A stretch of DNA of 42,568 bases, taken from assembly GCA_009731375.1 (NCBI GenBank), contig BJOX01000016.1, positions 228,363 to 270,930 of the forward strand. Direction: 5' to 3'. Position 1 is the stretch's first letter, and the number at the start of each line of letters is the position of its first letter. The notes under the pieces were generated by a model. It ran no database searches and was not told the DNA's origin. It worked only from the letters and a program-made list of their open reading frames with translations. The position numbers and the translations under genes were made by a program. Origin of the DNA: Paulinella micropora (lineage: Eukaryota > Cercozoa > Imbricatea > Euglyphida). This document shows, in pieces, positions 12,535 through 24,441 of this stretch.

Positions 12535-12776
12535 TGTAGGCATCACCCCGGATAGCAGGTAAAAAGTATCTTTTCCTGGTGACAGGTGCACCAGCTTGTT
12601 TTTCAGTATTATTTGTCCGGATTGGACCGTGACCTGATGCTATTTTATTCCTGGTCTGTTGCCGTTTTCCTTTTTGGCTTCACTGAGCTAATATAACGAG
12701 ACATCATTCTCATCTTTTGAGGACTGTGTTTGGTTGTATTACCGACTTTTTACGAGCTATCGTTGGGGGCATTACA
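12535..12776 (+). repeat. LTR A (outer left LTR)
   Basis: It begins TGTAGGCATC and ends GGGGGCATTACA, the usual TG...CA form, 242 bp long. It has a 6-bp insertion relative to LTR B near GGACCGTGACCTGATG. Confidence 0.92.
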
Positions 12777-12778
12777 TT

Positions 12779-12796
12779 TGGAGTCCACATCACTAG
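12779..12796 (+). promoter_or_regulatory. Primer binding site, copy 1
   Basis: TGGAGTCCACATCACTAG starts two bases after LTR A. The leading TGG pairs with a tRNA 3' CCA. The same sequence follows LTR B. I cannot name the tRNA without a tRNA set. Confidence 0.7.
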
Positions 12797-13550
12797 GGTG
12801 ATTTCTTTCTGCTTTGCCACACAGGCAACAGAGTGAATTTTCACTGACCTGTCTCACACGGGGACGTCAGACGAAAACAAATACTCCAACACAGCTCCCT
12901 CATAACTCTTTCACAAAACAAATAATTTGATTGGTCTCAAGCAGGTGTCTCGTACCCTCTAGCCCAATCAGTATCTGTGTGCTCACAAGGAGACATCAGA
13001 TACAAACTCTCTGTCGTTCTTGCTGTTCTCACACAGAGACCAAGAAGAAGGAGGTGGACAGAAGAGTGAAGGAACACACACAAAACACAAACAAGCATAG
13101 GGACAGGAGCACAACACTCTACCCTTCTAGTTTGTGCATTTATCTGCATTATCTCACAGTATTTTTGCAAATCTCTGATCGTTCTCAAAAGTAGGTCTGA
13201 GAACCTATCCGACCGACTGTCGACTTCTCAAGGAGAGCTTCTCTAGCTTCTCTATTACTATTTGTGTGTAGGTCCAAGTGCCTCATACTAGATACAATAT
13301 AGAAAAGAAGGAGGAGAAAGTAATCTGAGTAAGGAGAACAAGAAATCGAAGAAAGTCTCAAAGACTATTTTTCTCAAACAAAAACAAACATACAAACAGT
13401 GTTTCATAGAGGACAGGGAATCTTATCCTACCCTCTCTATTAGTTTCTCTCTTCACTAGTCAATCGACTGAAGGAGGAACAGAACACAAACGAACAAAAA
13501 CCAAACATAGGAGCTGACACTGTCCTCCTGTTAATTACTACTACGACATC
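12797..13550 (+). other. Untranslated leader of the element, copy 1
   Basis: This leader of about 750 bp before the gag ATG is nearly identical to 14621-15390. The main differences are small indels such as a CATACGTCAGA-like insertion in copy 2 near 14985-14997. A short frame at 12931-13194 is shared by both copies, but nothing marks it as a gene. Confidence 0.75.
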
Positions 13551-14364
13551 ATGTCGACAGAGACCGCCGAAGTGAGTGAAATCTCGGAGGCAGAACAAAG
13601 AAGAGAAGAAGAAGAAGCAGGAGGAGGAGAAAAAGGATTGAATGAAGGAGGAGGAGGAGATGAAGGACTAGGAGGAGTACGAGGACGAGGAGGAGGAGGA
13701 GATGAAGGAGTAGGAGGAGGAGTAGAAGAGGGCTGGGATGATGAAGGAAGATATGGAGGAGACGAAGATGAAGGAGGATTTGAACAAGAAGGGATGGGAG
13801 GAGGAGGAGCATATGGTAATCTCATACCACCTGCCTACACGGGAGGAGGAGGACGAAAAATGATCGACTTGATTCATAGTGACGGAGAGGAGATCACAGT
13901 GGAGGAACAACAGTGGTGCAAGACCACTATGACTTCACTAAAGAAGAGTTTGATAACAAGATGGGGGGGAGAGAAGGATACCTATGCGTGGATCCCTCAG
14001 GATCAAAGAAGAGAGAAAAGTCGTGCTAAAAAGGATGTCTATATCCTATTATCAAACACAGCACAGCTCCTCGGCAAACTGGTCTCTGATCCAGAAGAGA
14101 GAAAGAAGATACAGCATATCAAGTTTGGGGACACACACACCCACCTTGAATTACTCGATGCTATCTTTGGGGTGTACACTCAAACCCTGATTTGGGAACG
14201 TTCATACGGCCCACGATGTGAGGGTTACCTCCATTACACAAACCCAAGAGCAACGGCCAGATTTCTCGCGACTGGTCAGGAGGCAGTCGATGTAACAAAA
14301 ATGAAGACAAATCTGGGTTCGCAAAACTCGAGTGGCATATTTCATTTTTTTACGATGGAAATGA
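13551..14364 (+). pseudogene. gag: Truncated gag, copy 1
   Basis: This is the N-terminal third of the Gag found at 15391: an acidic Glu/Gly-rich stretch encoded by GGA/GAA codons, then the QTLIWERSYGPRCEGYLHYTN segment. It ends at ATGGAAATGA, where LTR B begins; copy 2 continues in frame from this point. Compared with copy 2 it lacks one G near 13917 and has one extra G near 13971, a compensating pair that changes about 18 residues. It keeps a C near 13999 that copy 2 has lost, so its downstream frame is open where copy 2's is broken. Confidence 0.85.
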
Positions 14365-14600
14365 TGTAGGCATCACCCCCGGATAGCCGGTAAAAAGTAC
14401 CTTTTCCTGGTGACAGGTGCACCAGCTTGTTTTTCAGTATTATTTGTCCGGATTGGACCTGATGCCATTTTATTCCTGGCCTGTTGCCGTTTTCCTTTTT
14501 GGCTTCACTGAGCTAATACAACGAGACATCATTCTCATTCTTGAGGACTGTGTTTGGTTGTATTACCGACTTTTTACGAGCTATCGTTGGGGGCATTACA
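14365..14600 (+). repeat. LTR B (internal LTR, 5' LTR of the long copy)
   Basis: TGTAGGCATC...GGGCATTACA, 236 bp. It is joined directly to truncated gag copy 1 on its left and to a primer binding site on its right. Confidence 0.92.
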
Positions 14601-14602
14601 TT

Positions 14603-14620
14603 TGGAGTCCACATCACTAG
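14603..14620 (+). promoter_or_regulatory. Primer binding site, copy 2
   Basis: TGGAGTCCACATCACTAG lies two bases after LTR B and is identical to the copy at 12779. Confidence 0.7.
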
Positions 14621-15390
14621 GGTGATTTCTTTCTGCTTTGCCACACAGGCAACAGAGTGAATTTTCACTGACCTGTCTCACACGGGGACGTCAGACGAAA
14701 ACAAATACTCCAACACAGCTCCCTCATAACTCTTTCACAAAACAAATAATTTGATTGGTCTCAAGCAGGTGTCTCGTACCCTCTAGCCCAATCAGTATCT
14801 GTGTGCTCACAAGGAGACATCAGATACAAACTCTCTGTCGTTCTTGCTGTTCTCACACAGAGACCAAGAAGAAGGAGGTGGACAGAAGAGTGAAGGAACA
14901 CACACAAAACACAAACAAGCATAGGGACAGGAGCACAACACTCTACCCTTCTAGTTTGTGCATTTATCTGCATTATCTCACACATACGTCAGAGTATTTT
15001 TGCAAATCTCTGATCGTTCTCAAAAGTTAGGTCTGAGAACCTATCCGACCGACTGTCGACTTCTCAAGGAGAGCTTTTCTAGCTTCTATTACTATCTGTT
15101 TGTAGTACTAGGTCCAAGTGCCTCATACTAGATACAATATAGAAAAGAAGGAGGAGAAAGTAATCTGAGTAAGGAGAACAAGAAATCGGAGAAAGTCTCA
15201 AAGACTATTTTTCTCAAACAAAAACAAACATACAAACAGTGTTTCATAGAGGACAGGGAATCTTATCCTACCCTCTCTATTAGTTTCTCTCTTCACTAGT
15301 CAATCGACTGAAGGAGGAACAGAACACAAACGAACAAAAACCAAACATAGGAGCTGACACTGTCCTCCTGTTGATCACTACTACGACATC
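14621..15390 (+). other. Untranslated leader of the element, copy 2
   Basis: Near-identical to 12797-13550. No gene is visible; the gag ATG follows at 15391. Confidence 0.75.
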
Positions 15391-18077
15391 ATGTTGACAG
15401 AGACCGCCGAAGTGAGTGAATTCTCGGAGGCAGAACAAAAAAGAGAAGAAGAAGAAGCAGGAGGAGGAAGAGGACTGAATGAAGGAGGAGGAGGAGGATT
15501 GAATGAAGGAGGAGGAGGAGATGAAGGAGTAGGAGGAGGAGTAGAAGAGGGCTGGGATGATGAAGGAAGATATGGAGGAGACGAAGATGAAGGAGGATTT
15601 GAACAAGAAGAGACGGGAGGAGGAGGAGCATATGGTAATCCCTTACCACCTGCCTACACGGGAGGAGGAGGACGAAAAATGATCGACTTGATTCATAGTG
15701 ATGGAGAGGAGATCACAGTGGAGGAACAACAGTGGGTGCAAGACCACTATGACCTCACTAAAAAAGAGTTTGATAACAAGATGGGGGGAGAGAAGGACAC
15801 CTATGTGTGGATCCCTAGGATCAAAGAAGAAAGAAAAGTCGTGCTAAAAAGGATGTCTATATCCTATTATCAAACACAGCACAGCTCCTCGGCAAACTGG
15901 TCTCTGATCCAGAAGAGAGAAAGAAGATACAGCATATCAAGTTTGGGGACACACACACCCACCTTGAATTACTCGATGCTATCTTTGGGGTGTACACTCA
16001 AACCCTGATTTGGGAACGTACATACGGCCCACGATGTGAGGGTTACCTCCAGTACACAAACCCAAGAGCAACGGCCAGATTTCTCGCGACTGGTCACGAG
16101 GCAGTCGATGTAACAAAAATGAAGACCAATCTGGGTTCGCAAAACTCGAGTGGCATATTTCATTTTTTTACAATGGAAATAAAGGCCTTGGAGGAGGGGA
16201 AGGCAGAGATGGAAAAAAGCATTAAGGCAGCAGGAGAAACTCATCCTGTGATTGATGAGTTAGAGAAGACCGACAGAGTTCAGACCAAGATCAGAATGTT
16301 GATGGGTGCGTTACTGCACAAGGAGGCATGGAAGAGATGGATTCCTACCAAGGATCACTCTGTCCTTAAATCACTTAGTAACGCACCACCAGTCGCCAAC
16401 AAAGCAGGTGTTGACCAATATGTGGAGAAATATAATTTTCTCAGATCTGCTTCTGAATTGGTGGCCTTTATCACTCATGCTCAAAAGCTGGTGATATCTG
16501 AGAAGAAGAAGGCGAAAGAGAATGAGGAGTTCGAGAAGACGATGAGACTGGAAAGAATGAAAGCAAAAGTGAGTGGTGCAAAGACACACCCTCCGACATA
16601 TTTGACCCCACCAGCTCCTGCCCCACCAGCCACTGCACCCCCGGGCTCAACTACGGTGGTGGTCACAAACACGGAGAAGAAGGACAGACAGAACATCATA
16701 CATGCCTTCAAGGGGAAGAAAGGAGGAGTGGCAAGTCTCATGCTATATGCCAAGACGAGCTCAGACAAAGACTCTGATGCTTCGCTTTTGAGCAAGCTCA
16801 AAGAGATCAATGCCTGCATGAAGGCTTTTCCTTGCGACGAAACGCAGGAATACGAGGCCCTTGTTACTGTTTTTGACCAATCTCTAGTCTCGGAGGGATT
16901 TGATCTGACACAGTACAAGTTTTTGAGAAAGAAGGAGGAGATTAAGAGAAACAATGCAACAGGCCTAGACGCTCAGTGTGAACTGGCGGTGGCCACACTC
17001 ATTTCATATTTTCAATCTCATGGATACCAGCATCTCTGCACTGGTACTCTCATAGGATTTGAAATCTTTGAGACAGTGGCGATGAGTTTGAGGAGTGCTG
17101 TTGGCTTGGCGGCGACCCTTACGGAGGTAGTTTCCTCCTATGGGCTATTCTATGGCCGCAAGTCGATCATCCTCTATTTCTTTTCGGCGTTACACACAGT
17201 TAACCCGAGTAAGCTTACTCAGCTCATACAACAATGCTCGACGTTTAGCTCAGTGAAGTCCAAGAACTTCCTCGAGACACACGTGTTCGAAAATACGGTT
17301 CAAAGCGTTGCTCCGTCAGCACTGTTTCAAGAAGTGATGAGTGCATGCTCAAACATGGACTCGCTCACGGAGGCACATACGGCACAGGCAGGCGGTGTAC
17401 CTGTTGGCGCACAAGCCACGTACACAAACAGAGTTGCCGGTTGGAAGAGACAGAGAGAGCCAGACCTGAAGACCGCATGTTGGAGGTGGTTCGCGGGCTT
17501 GCAGTGTAAGGCACAGATGGAGAACAGAGACTGCTCTTTCAATCATGATAGGCAGAACCCAACAGCAAGGGCAAATTTTCTGAGCAGGACGGAAGGCAAG
17601 GAACCGGGCCTTTTCAATATGCTTCAGATTGCCGCTGTGAACGAAGGTTGGTATGCCAATATGTGTGATGATGAGGAGTTACGAGAGGCAATCATTACCT
17701 ACATGAAGAGGATGAAGGAGAAGAAGGAGGAAAGGGAGAGACAAAAGAACTTAAAGGCCTCTCAAAGAGGACGAGAAGGAGGAGCAGGAGCAGGAGGAGG
17801 AGGAGGAGGAGGAGGAGGACGAGGACGAGGAACATGGAGAGGAGCCTTGAGGTGGCAAGGAACCACTCAGAGAGGAAGAGGAGGAGGTCGGGGATATACC
17901 CCTTATGGAGGGAGAGCTGTTCGAGCTCCAACCCCCCCACCCAGAGGAGGAGGAGGCTCGTGGGCAGGCTCCAACCCAAATTTCGGTCGAGCTCAGGCCT
18001 ACAACACTGCCTCGGAGACCGATACGTCATCCTACCCGGACACTACTCAAGGTAATCGTTTCGAGGTGGTGGAATGA
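15391..18077 (+). pseudogene. gag: gag of the long copy, one frameshift
   Basis: The structural capsid/nucleocapsid polyprotein of the element, about 895 codons. Domains: an acidic Glu/Gly-rich N terminus (about residues 1-95), a predicted helical capsid-like core, a Pro-rich spacer (about 16590-16650), a cysteine-histidine motif C-x8-C-x8-C-x3-H (17479-17544), and a Gly/Arg-rich RGG tail (about 17767-17960). The usual CCHC zinc knuckle is absent; the motif is closer to a CCCH finger. One base is missing near 15818 relative to gag copy 1 (CCTAGG against CCTCAGG), which breaks the frame; the second part is open to 18077. The break may be a real lesion or an assembly error. Confidence 0.88.
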
Positions 18078-18093
18078 CTGGAGGGGGAAGAAG

Positions 18094-18557
18094 NNNNNNN
18101 NNNNNNNNNNNNNNNNNNNNNNNNNNNNNNNNNNNNNNNNNNNNNNNNNNNNNNNNNNNNNNNNNNNNNNNNNNNNNNNNNNNNNNNNNNNNNNNNNNNN
18201 NNNNNNNNNNNNNNNNNNNNNNNNNNNNNNNNNNNNNNNNNNNNNNNNNNNNNNNNNNNNNNNNNNNNNNNNNNNNNNNNNNNNNNNNNNNNNNNNNNNN
18301 NNNNNNNNNNNNNNNNNNNNNNNNNNNNNNNNNNNNNNNNNNNNNNNNNNNNNNNNNNNNNNNNNNNNNNNNNNNNNNNNNNNNNNNNNNNNNNNNNNNN
18401 NNNNNNNNNNNNNNNNNNNNNNNNNNNNNNNNNNNNNNNNNNNNNNNNNNNNNNNNNNNNNNNNNNNNNNNNNNNNNNNNNNNNNNNNNNNNNNNNNNNN
18501 NNNNNNNNNNNNNNNNNNNNNNNNNNNNNNNNNNNNNNNNNNNNNNNNNNNNNNNNN
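18094..18557. other. Assembly gap (464 N) between gag and pol
   Basis: The gap falls where the aspartic protease should be. No D-S/T-G motif is seen on either side. Confidence 0.95.
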
Positions 18558-21500
18558 GACATGCCATTGGGACAAAAAGTCTATTGATGACTTAATCGAG
18601 AAGCGAAAGGAGGAGATTATATGTGTCGCACAATGAAGCCCGTCGTCGGCGAGATTCGCAGAAGGAGTAGGAGCAGATGTCCATATTACTAACGGATACT
18701 GTTTCCATGCGAAAGTAGGAGAAGAAAAAAGGGAGGCGTTTGTACCAAGGAGAACGGGGCGAATCCAGGATACTCCACCAGAAACTATTAAAAGTTTTAT
18801 TACTGATTTCTGGGGTGACGAGCCCACGTGGCCGCGTTCACTGTCTGAAGTGAAGAAATGCTTACGGACTTTATTCGAAAATAATAAGCCGTATACTATT
18901 ATCCTGCCATATAATGAGAAGGCGATATGGGCGCAGGAAATAAGGGACCGGCTTATTGATCATCCTATACCGGTACCCTCTCGCAAGCAACAGCTAGTGG
19001 TGGCTTGTCGTATGGGAACTCGTGAGCAGAGCAGTGCATACAAGCGGAAGCTCAGAGACCTCGACAAGTTGAAATTGATACCGCAAGCATTCACATGCTT
19101 TGATGGTTTTTACACCCGTAAAGCTCCTTTGCAATACGCGAGACTCATTGACATGCTGGTGGAGCTCGGTAAAGATGATGAGCCGGACACGGTCACGTAT
19201 GAAAAGACGGGCCTAGATGATGTCTCGGAAGAGGACTTAGGCTTGGAGGAGGACAGAGAACCCCTCAAGCAGCATAAGCAGATGTCTGATGAAGATTTTC
19301 AAGAGGCGGCGCGGAAAATATTGGAAGAAGGAGTAGGCACGGAGAAGGAGAAGGAGCTTTTAAAAGCCAAATTAGAGGCGAACAAGGAAATTTTTGACCC
19401 TCCACATGCAGGTGGTGTCAAGCCTGAAGATTTCACTGCGGTTATTTACAAAATACCGGGTGCGGAGCCGTCACCGGCACCACGAAGGGCGAATTTGAGT
19501 ATACATGAGGCGAAGATAGCGGAGGAGCTAGCAAGACAGCTGCTCAATGAGGACTTTATTGAGAGATCAACATCCTCAATAGTCTCACAACCGAGAATAG
19601 TGCCGAAGCCAGGAGGAGAATGGCGCCTGACAGTTAACTATGCGCGTGTTAACAAGGTGCTGGAGGAAGAGAGAAATCATCTCCCGACATTAGAAGAAGG
19701 AAGGAGAGTACTGCGGAATGCAAAATTCTATTCGGTCATTGACCTTAAGAACTGCTTCTGGCAGATACCTCTTGAAGAAAAGTCCAGATGGCTGACGGCG
19801 TTTGTGGTGGGTATGGAAATATACCAATGGAAAGCGCTTCCGATGGCCCAGGACTTTTCCAGAAGGCGATGCAGAAGATGTTGAGCAGTCAGTACGATGA
19901 TTTGTCTGACGGAAGCTTTATGAGAAGGCGGGGACAGAAGGCGGGAGAATATGCATGTTGCTATATCGATGACATTATCGTATACTCTAACACAATGGAG
20001 GAGCATATCGATCATTTGTCCGATATATTCAGGCGCATCGGAGCTTTTGGCCTGACGTGCAATCTAAAGAAGTGTCAACTTGCCAAGACGAGTGTGACAT
20101 ACTTAGGGTACGAGATCTCCCATAATCGAGTCTCGATATCCAAAGAGAAGAGGGAGGAGATTATGAATCGACCGATACCGAAGAACCGCACTGACACAAA
20201 CTCATTCCTTGCGATGGCGCAATACTATAGCCAGTTTATACCCGATTGGGGTGCAACACGGGCTAAGTTGGAGAAAATGATAGATTTTGGAGACTTTGAG
20301 AAGTGGGGCGAAGAGGCTTTGCAAGCGTTTCATGCGCTCAAAGATCTCATTTACAAAGACCCGAAAGACGGAGGACTGGTGTTAACGATGCCCGACTTTA
20401 CGAAACAATTCGTAGTCGATACAGACGCATCTAAGTTTGCGATTGGGGCTGTATTACAACAAGAGGATGAGGAGAAGAAATTACGCCCAATCATGTTTAT
20501 TAGTAGGAAGTTGTGTGCGGCGGAGAGAAACTATTGCACAAGGCAAAGAGAGGCGTTGGCGGTAGTATGGGCCCTCAAGAGGCTCAGAGAGTATTTGTGG
20601 GGAGGACCTCAATTTACTGTCAGAACTGATCATCATAACCTGTTATGGTTGATGAATCATGAACAGACGGGACGGCTGGCGCGGTGGCAAGCGTTCTTGT
20701 CTTGTTTCGATTTTACAATGGTCCATCTACCGGGAAAGCGAAATGTGGTCGCTGATAGCCTCTCTAGGCTAGAGTTTAACTCAGAAGTATCGGCGTTGGT
20801 GTCCACGGTGGAGATGGAAGACTTGTCCACTGACAAGGTGTATGAGGTCAGCCACATTGAGGCGATGGAGATGGCGAGTGGAGTCCGATATGACCGCACA
20901 GGTCTACGGTACAGTCCACAAGGCCCGGATCACGGGATATGTTGTGAGCTACATACCCAGGAGGACGCTGAGTGGTCCTATGAGGTATATGAGAATGCGA
21001 AGGCGAACATAAGAGAGGAAGAGGAGACGCAGGAAGTTTATGCGGAGCCTCCTCAAGAGCGGAGAAGTGACCTAGACGATGACCCGGAAAGAATCGGGGT
21101 ACGGCTAGAAGATGGTACTATCCATATAGCCTCGCCTACCGCATGGAGGCAACAACAGGCTCAAGATCCGGAGTTTAAAGAACTGATACAGTTATATCAG
21201 AACCCGGATGAGCTACGGATGACGAAAGCGATCAAAGATCAGATGAAGGAGATGGGATGGAGAGATGGTCTACTGTGGTACAAGGGCCTTCACGGTCGCT
21301 ATGCGTCACAGCCGGACAAATGGACCCTTTGGGTACCGGAGAGTCTGAGACGATTTATATTTGTCGCAGCCCACAATTGCCCACTTTTGGCGCATCCGGG
21401 TCGACAACGAACTCATATGTTCGTAGCGAGGCGATTCTGGTGGAAGAAGATGAAGGAGGAGATAGATCAGGCGGTGGATGCATGCATCCCGTGCAAGATA

Positions 21501-22607
21501 AACAAAACACCACTGAAGGCAAATTTCGGCCTGATTGGCGAATTTCCTCTTCATGCGGGGATGTTTGAGTTTATACACATTGATCATGTGGGACCTTTCC
21601 CAGAATCGAAGGATGGTTACAAATACCTCCTTACGGCTATTGACAGAGCCACCAACTATGTGTGGATCATCCCTGTCAAAGACGTTACCGGCAAGACGAC
21701 GGCCGAGGCGCTGATCGATAGGATCATCTCACAGATCGGAGTACCAAGAAAGATATGTTCTGATCGAGGCTCGGACTTTAATAACGAGGTCATCGACAAA
21801 CTATCTAAGTATTACGGGATGAAATGGCAATATGTTACTGCCTATAACCCGCGAGCAAATGGGAAAATCGAGCGGGTACACAGACCCCTCAAAGCCTCGC
21901 TAAAGATGTATTGCACGAAGAAGGAGAATCAAAGAGCATGGGTCGAGGCAGCACCATCATTTGCGTTTGCAATGAACTGTCTACCCTCTACGGCGTTAGG
22001 AGGCTCGAAGAGCTCAATCTCGCCATATCAGTTAGTATATGGGCGTGAGCCTGATATCCCGACTTCGCTCCTTCACCCAAAGGACACTTGGGCGGATGCG
22101 GATGAGTTGTTTGGGATGAGACTTAGAGTGAAGATGGAGGCGGAACAAATAGTCAGGGCGCATAGAGAGGCGGAACGCCGAAAGACTGATGCTGAAGGGG
22201 TGCGACAAGCGCACTTGGATCAGATCAAGTTCCAGGTCGGGGATATTGTACTATTGTACCATCCTCAAGTCCCGAAGGGAGTCAGCTCTAAGCTGTTCAC
22301 TCACTGGAAAGGACCTTATCAGATTATGGAACAGACGGGACCTCTGAATTACAAGATCAGGGGTAGAGGGAAGGTGCAAATTGTGAATGTAAGAAGGCTG
22401 ATTAAGTATGATCCCTTCTTACTGGAAGATGAATCCGTTGAGGAGGCGTTAAAACGGATGAAGGATGATTTCAAAGAGGTGCCGCCCATCCACAAGGAGG
22501 CTGGCATAGACCAAGACGATGCTTATCGGGCACCGATAGCTGAGAAGGAGGAGAGTGAGGTGGACAGTAAGGAGAAGACTGACAGCATAAGCGCGGTGGG
22601 GACTTAG
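18558..22607 (+). pseudogene. pol: pol polyprotein: RT, RNase H, integrase; frame-disrupted
   Basis: Reverse transcriptase: WRLTVNYARVN and FYSVIDLKNCFWQI (catalytic Asp) up to about 19840, then YIDDIIVYS at 19962-19988. RNase H: VVDTDAS near 20411 and TVRTDHHNLLWL near 20617. Integrase: a His-His-Cys-Cys zinc finger (His pair 21371-21397, CIPC near 21482), then the D,D,E core (HIDHVGPF near 21578, SDRGSDF near 21757, GKIERVHR near 21860), and a GPY/F-type module (HWKGPYQI near 22304). There is no chromodomain. The frame shifts near 19840-19855 just after ALPMA, where several bases of the RT palm seem lost, and a TGA at 18634 interrupts the N-terminal part. Motif order assigns the element to Ty3/gypsy. 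Confidence 0.93.
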
Positions 22608-22709
22608 TCTAAGTCTCCGCGAGAGCATAGCGGAAAGAAGGAGAAGATCACAGAGGCGCAGCTAAGGTGAGCGCGGAATGATCTTATCAACGACCAACCG
22701 AGGAAGACG

Positions 22710-23300
22710 ATGAGGTCGATGGGATCAAAGGACGTCCACCAGGAGGAGGAGGGGACGGACACTGACCCAAACGCGGGCAACGTTGAGATTGTCCATGAGC
22801 GATGGAAGGAAGGCGATGCGATAGCAACCATCGCATGGGTGAAAAATGTTTTCTATCTGATGAGACCAGCGGAACAACATGTCGCTGATGACACTCTCTC
22901 AGACTTATACTTGATGCGGGTCGTGGCGGTCCCACGACAGATGCGTGTCACACGGACACTCAAAATATCATCAGCCGCAAAGATAGTACAACCGATACTC
23001 CAGTTCTGGAGAAGTATGGACCCGGTTGAGGATCCAAAGGCAAGACATTATCTGCCAGTATATAAAGACGCAAAAAGTCTCGAGACATGGGATGATACAA
23101 TTACTCCCAGAGACAAGGATTACACTGCGTGGACCATTCAGACACTGCCAAGAGGAGTGCTTGATGTCCCTTTTGAATTATCGTTGGGCGGAATCCCTAA
23201 TAAGATCTGGGACATTCTCGAACAGTCAAAGTTCGATCTGACTTTTGTTGGTGGTCCTCCACCAGGCAAAGAAATCCGCGCCAGACGACGAAGGCAGTGA
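22710..23300 (+). CDS. Third ORF downstream of pol, unknown function
   Basis: A 196-codon frame begins 102 bp after the pol stop and lies wholly inside the element. The product is soluble-looking and mixed alpha/beta in appearance, with an acidic start, a middle segment LYLMRVVAVPRQMRVTRTL and a very basic C terminus (KEIRARRRRQ). I see no signal peptide, membrane segment or furin-like site, so it is not an obvious envelope protein. Codon use and base composition match pol. It could be an accessory or nucleic-acid-binding protein; I do not recognise the family. Confidence 0.6.
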   Translation: MRSMGSKDVHQEEEGTDTDPNAGNVEIVHERWKEGDAIATIAWVKNVFYLMRPAEQHVADDTLSDLYLMRVVAVPRQMRVTRTLKISSAAKIVQPILQFWRSMDPVEDPKARHYLPVYKDAKSLETWDDTITPRDKDYTAWTIQTLPRGVLDVPFELSLGGIPNKIWDILEQSKFDLTFVGGPPPGKEIRARRRRQ

Positions 23301-24127
23301 CAAAGAAATTATTTTTCTTTATACGTCTCAAATAAACTGATTGATTGCCCACGGCGTATCATGATTTGATCATGCATCATCAGTTATCAATATGAATATT
23401 AAAAAGATTTAGTATATAACTTGGGATTCGATCGCAACATGCGAGTGCGAAAGGTCGATCGACGATGATACTACACCGTACTAGACGGGGATCGCTAGTG
23501 TATTGAGCGATGGTGTTCCCGGGTATGACCTCTTGCAAGTCCTGGGATGATGTTCTCGAAAATGAAATGTTCTCTGAAACTTTCATTAAATTATTTTTTA
23601 CGATAGATTATATACTGTCGTACCTGAGCACTGTCAATCTCTACTTGTGTCGGTATATCGCAGGGTCGGGTACATACACCTCGACTTCGGATATAGCTAT
23701 TAGGACTGGCCCCGTGTCATAAAAAAAGACGATGTACTTACGATCTCCCTGTGAATAATAATAATAATAATGATAATAATAATGATAATGATAAGAAGAA
23801 GAAGGAGATCAAAGGGGGAATCGTACTACAGCACCACGTTGCTTGTATTTTTTTTATTAATAGTACGTTTGTTCTTGACATACTTCCGAAAAAAAAAAAA
23901 AAAAAACAAAAACAAAGAGATTGAGGGGAAGGAGTTCAAAAATCTACAAGAATGGCTGGAGAATCCGCTTTGACGTGCAGTATGAGGATATATTTATCGT
24001 CTTTTAGCGTCTATCCGTGGGTCGATGCGCTGTGTGGCATGACTCCATAGCGCATACTATTTGCAGAAAGAAATCAGAAGGTGTATGACGAAAATGCTAT
24101 TTCCGTCATAAAATCGGGAGGGGGTAC
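23301..24127 (+). other. 3' non-coding region of the element
   Basis: AT-rich, with an (AAT)n/(AAG)n microsatellite at about 23755-23810 and a poly-A run at about 23889-23907. I see no supported gene. Confidence 0.6.
24112..24124 (+). promoter_or_regulatory. Polypurine tract
   Basis: AAATCGGGAGGGGG lies three bases before the TG of LTR C, the expected place for the plus-strand primer. The single T and C make it imperfect. Confidence 0.6.
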
Positions 24128-24393
24128 TGTAGGCATCACCCCCCGGATAGCCGGTAANNNNNNNNNNACACAGGATAGCAGGTAAAAAATACCTTTTCCT
24201 GGTGACAGGTGCACCATCTTGTTTTTCAGTATTATTTGTCCGGATTGGACCTGATGCCATTTTATTCCTGGCCTGTTGCCGTTTTCCTTTTTGGCTTCAC
24301 TGAGCTAATATAACGAGACATCATTCTCATCTTTTGAGGACTGTGTTTGGTTGTATTACCGACTTTTTACGAGCTATCGTTGGGGGCATTACA
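24128..24393 (+). repeat. LTR C (3' LTR)
   Basis: TGTAGGCATC...GGGGCATTACA. A 10-N gap at 24158-24167 interrupts it. The sequence GGATAGC-GGTAA occurs on both sides of the gap, suggesting a local assembly join rather than a true insertion. Confidence 0.9.
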
Positions 24394-24441
24394 GTCTTTC
24401 GGGAGTCCGAGGCTGCCTCCCGGGCCTGCCACGGGAACAAG

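Larger units (their letters stand above)
12535..24393 (+). mobile_element. Ty3/gypsy LTR retrotransposon block with three LTRs
   Basis: Order: LTR A (12535-12776), leader and truncated gag copy 1 (12777-14364), LTR B (14365-14600), leader and gag copy 2, gap, pol, ORF3, 3' region, LTR C (24128-24393). GTCT precedes LTR A (12531-12534) and follows LTR C (24394-24397), but does not precede LTR B. The polymerase order RT, RNase H, integrase is that of Ty3/gypsy. Gag and pol each carry a frame break and the protease region falls in the N gap, so this copy is probably not autonomous as assembled. Confidence 0.93.

Noticed and set aside
12931-13194. Short leader ORF found in both element copies
   Set aside because: Shared only because the leaders are duplicates; no sign of coding selection can be seen from two near-identical copies.
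22710-23300. Envelope gene
   Set aside because: No signal peptide, transmembrane helix or cleavage site is visible, so the ORF is left as unknown.
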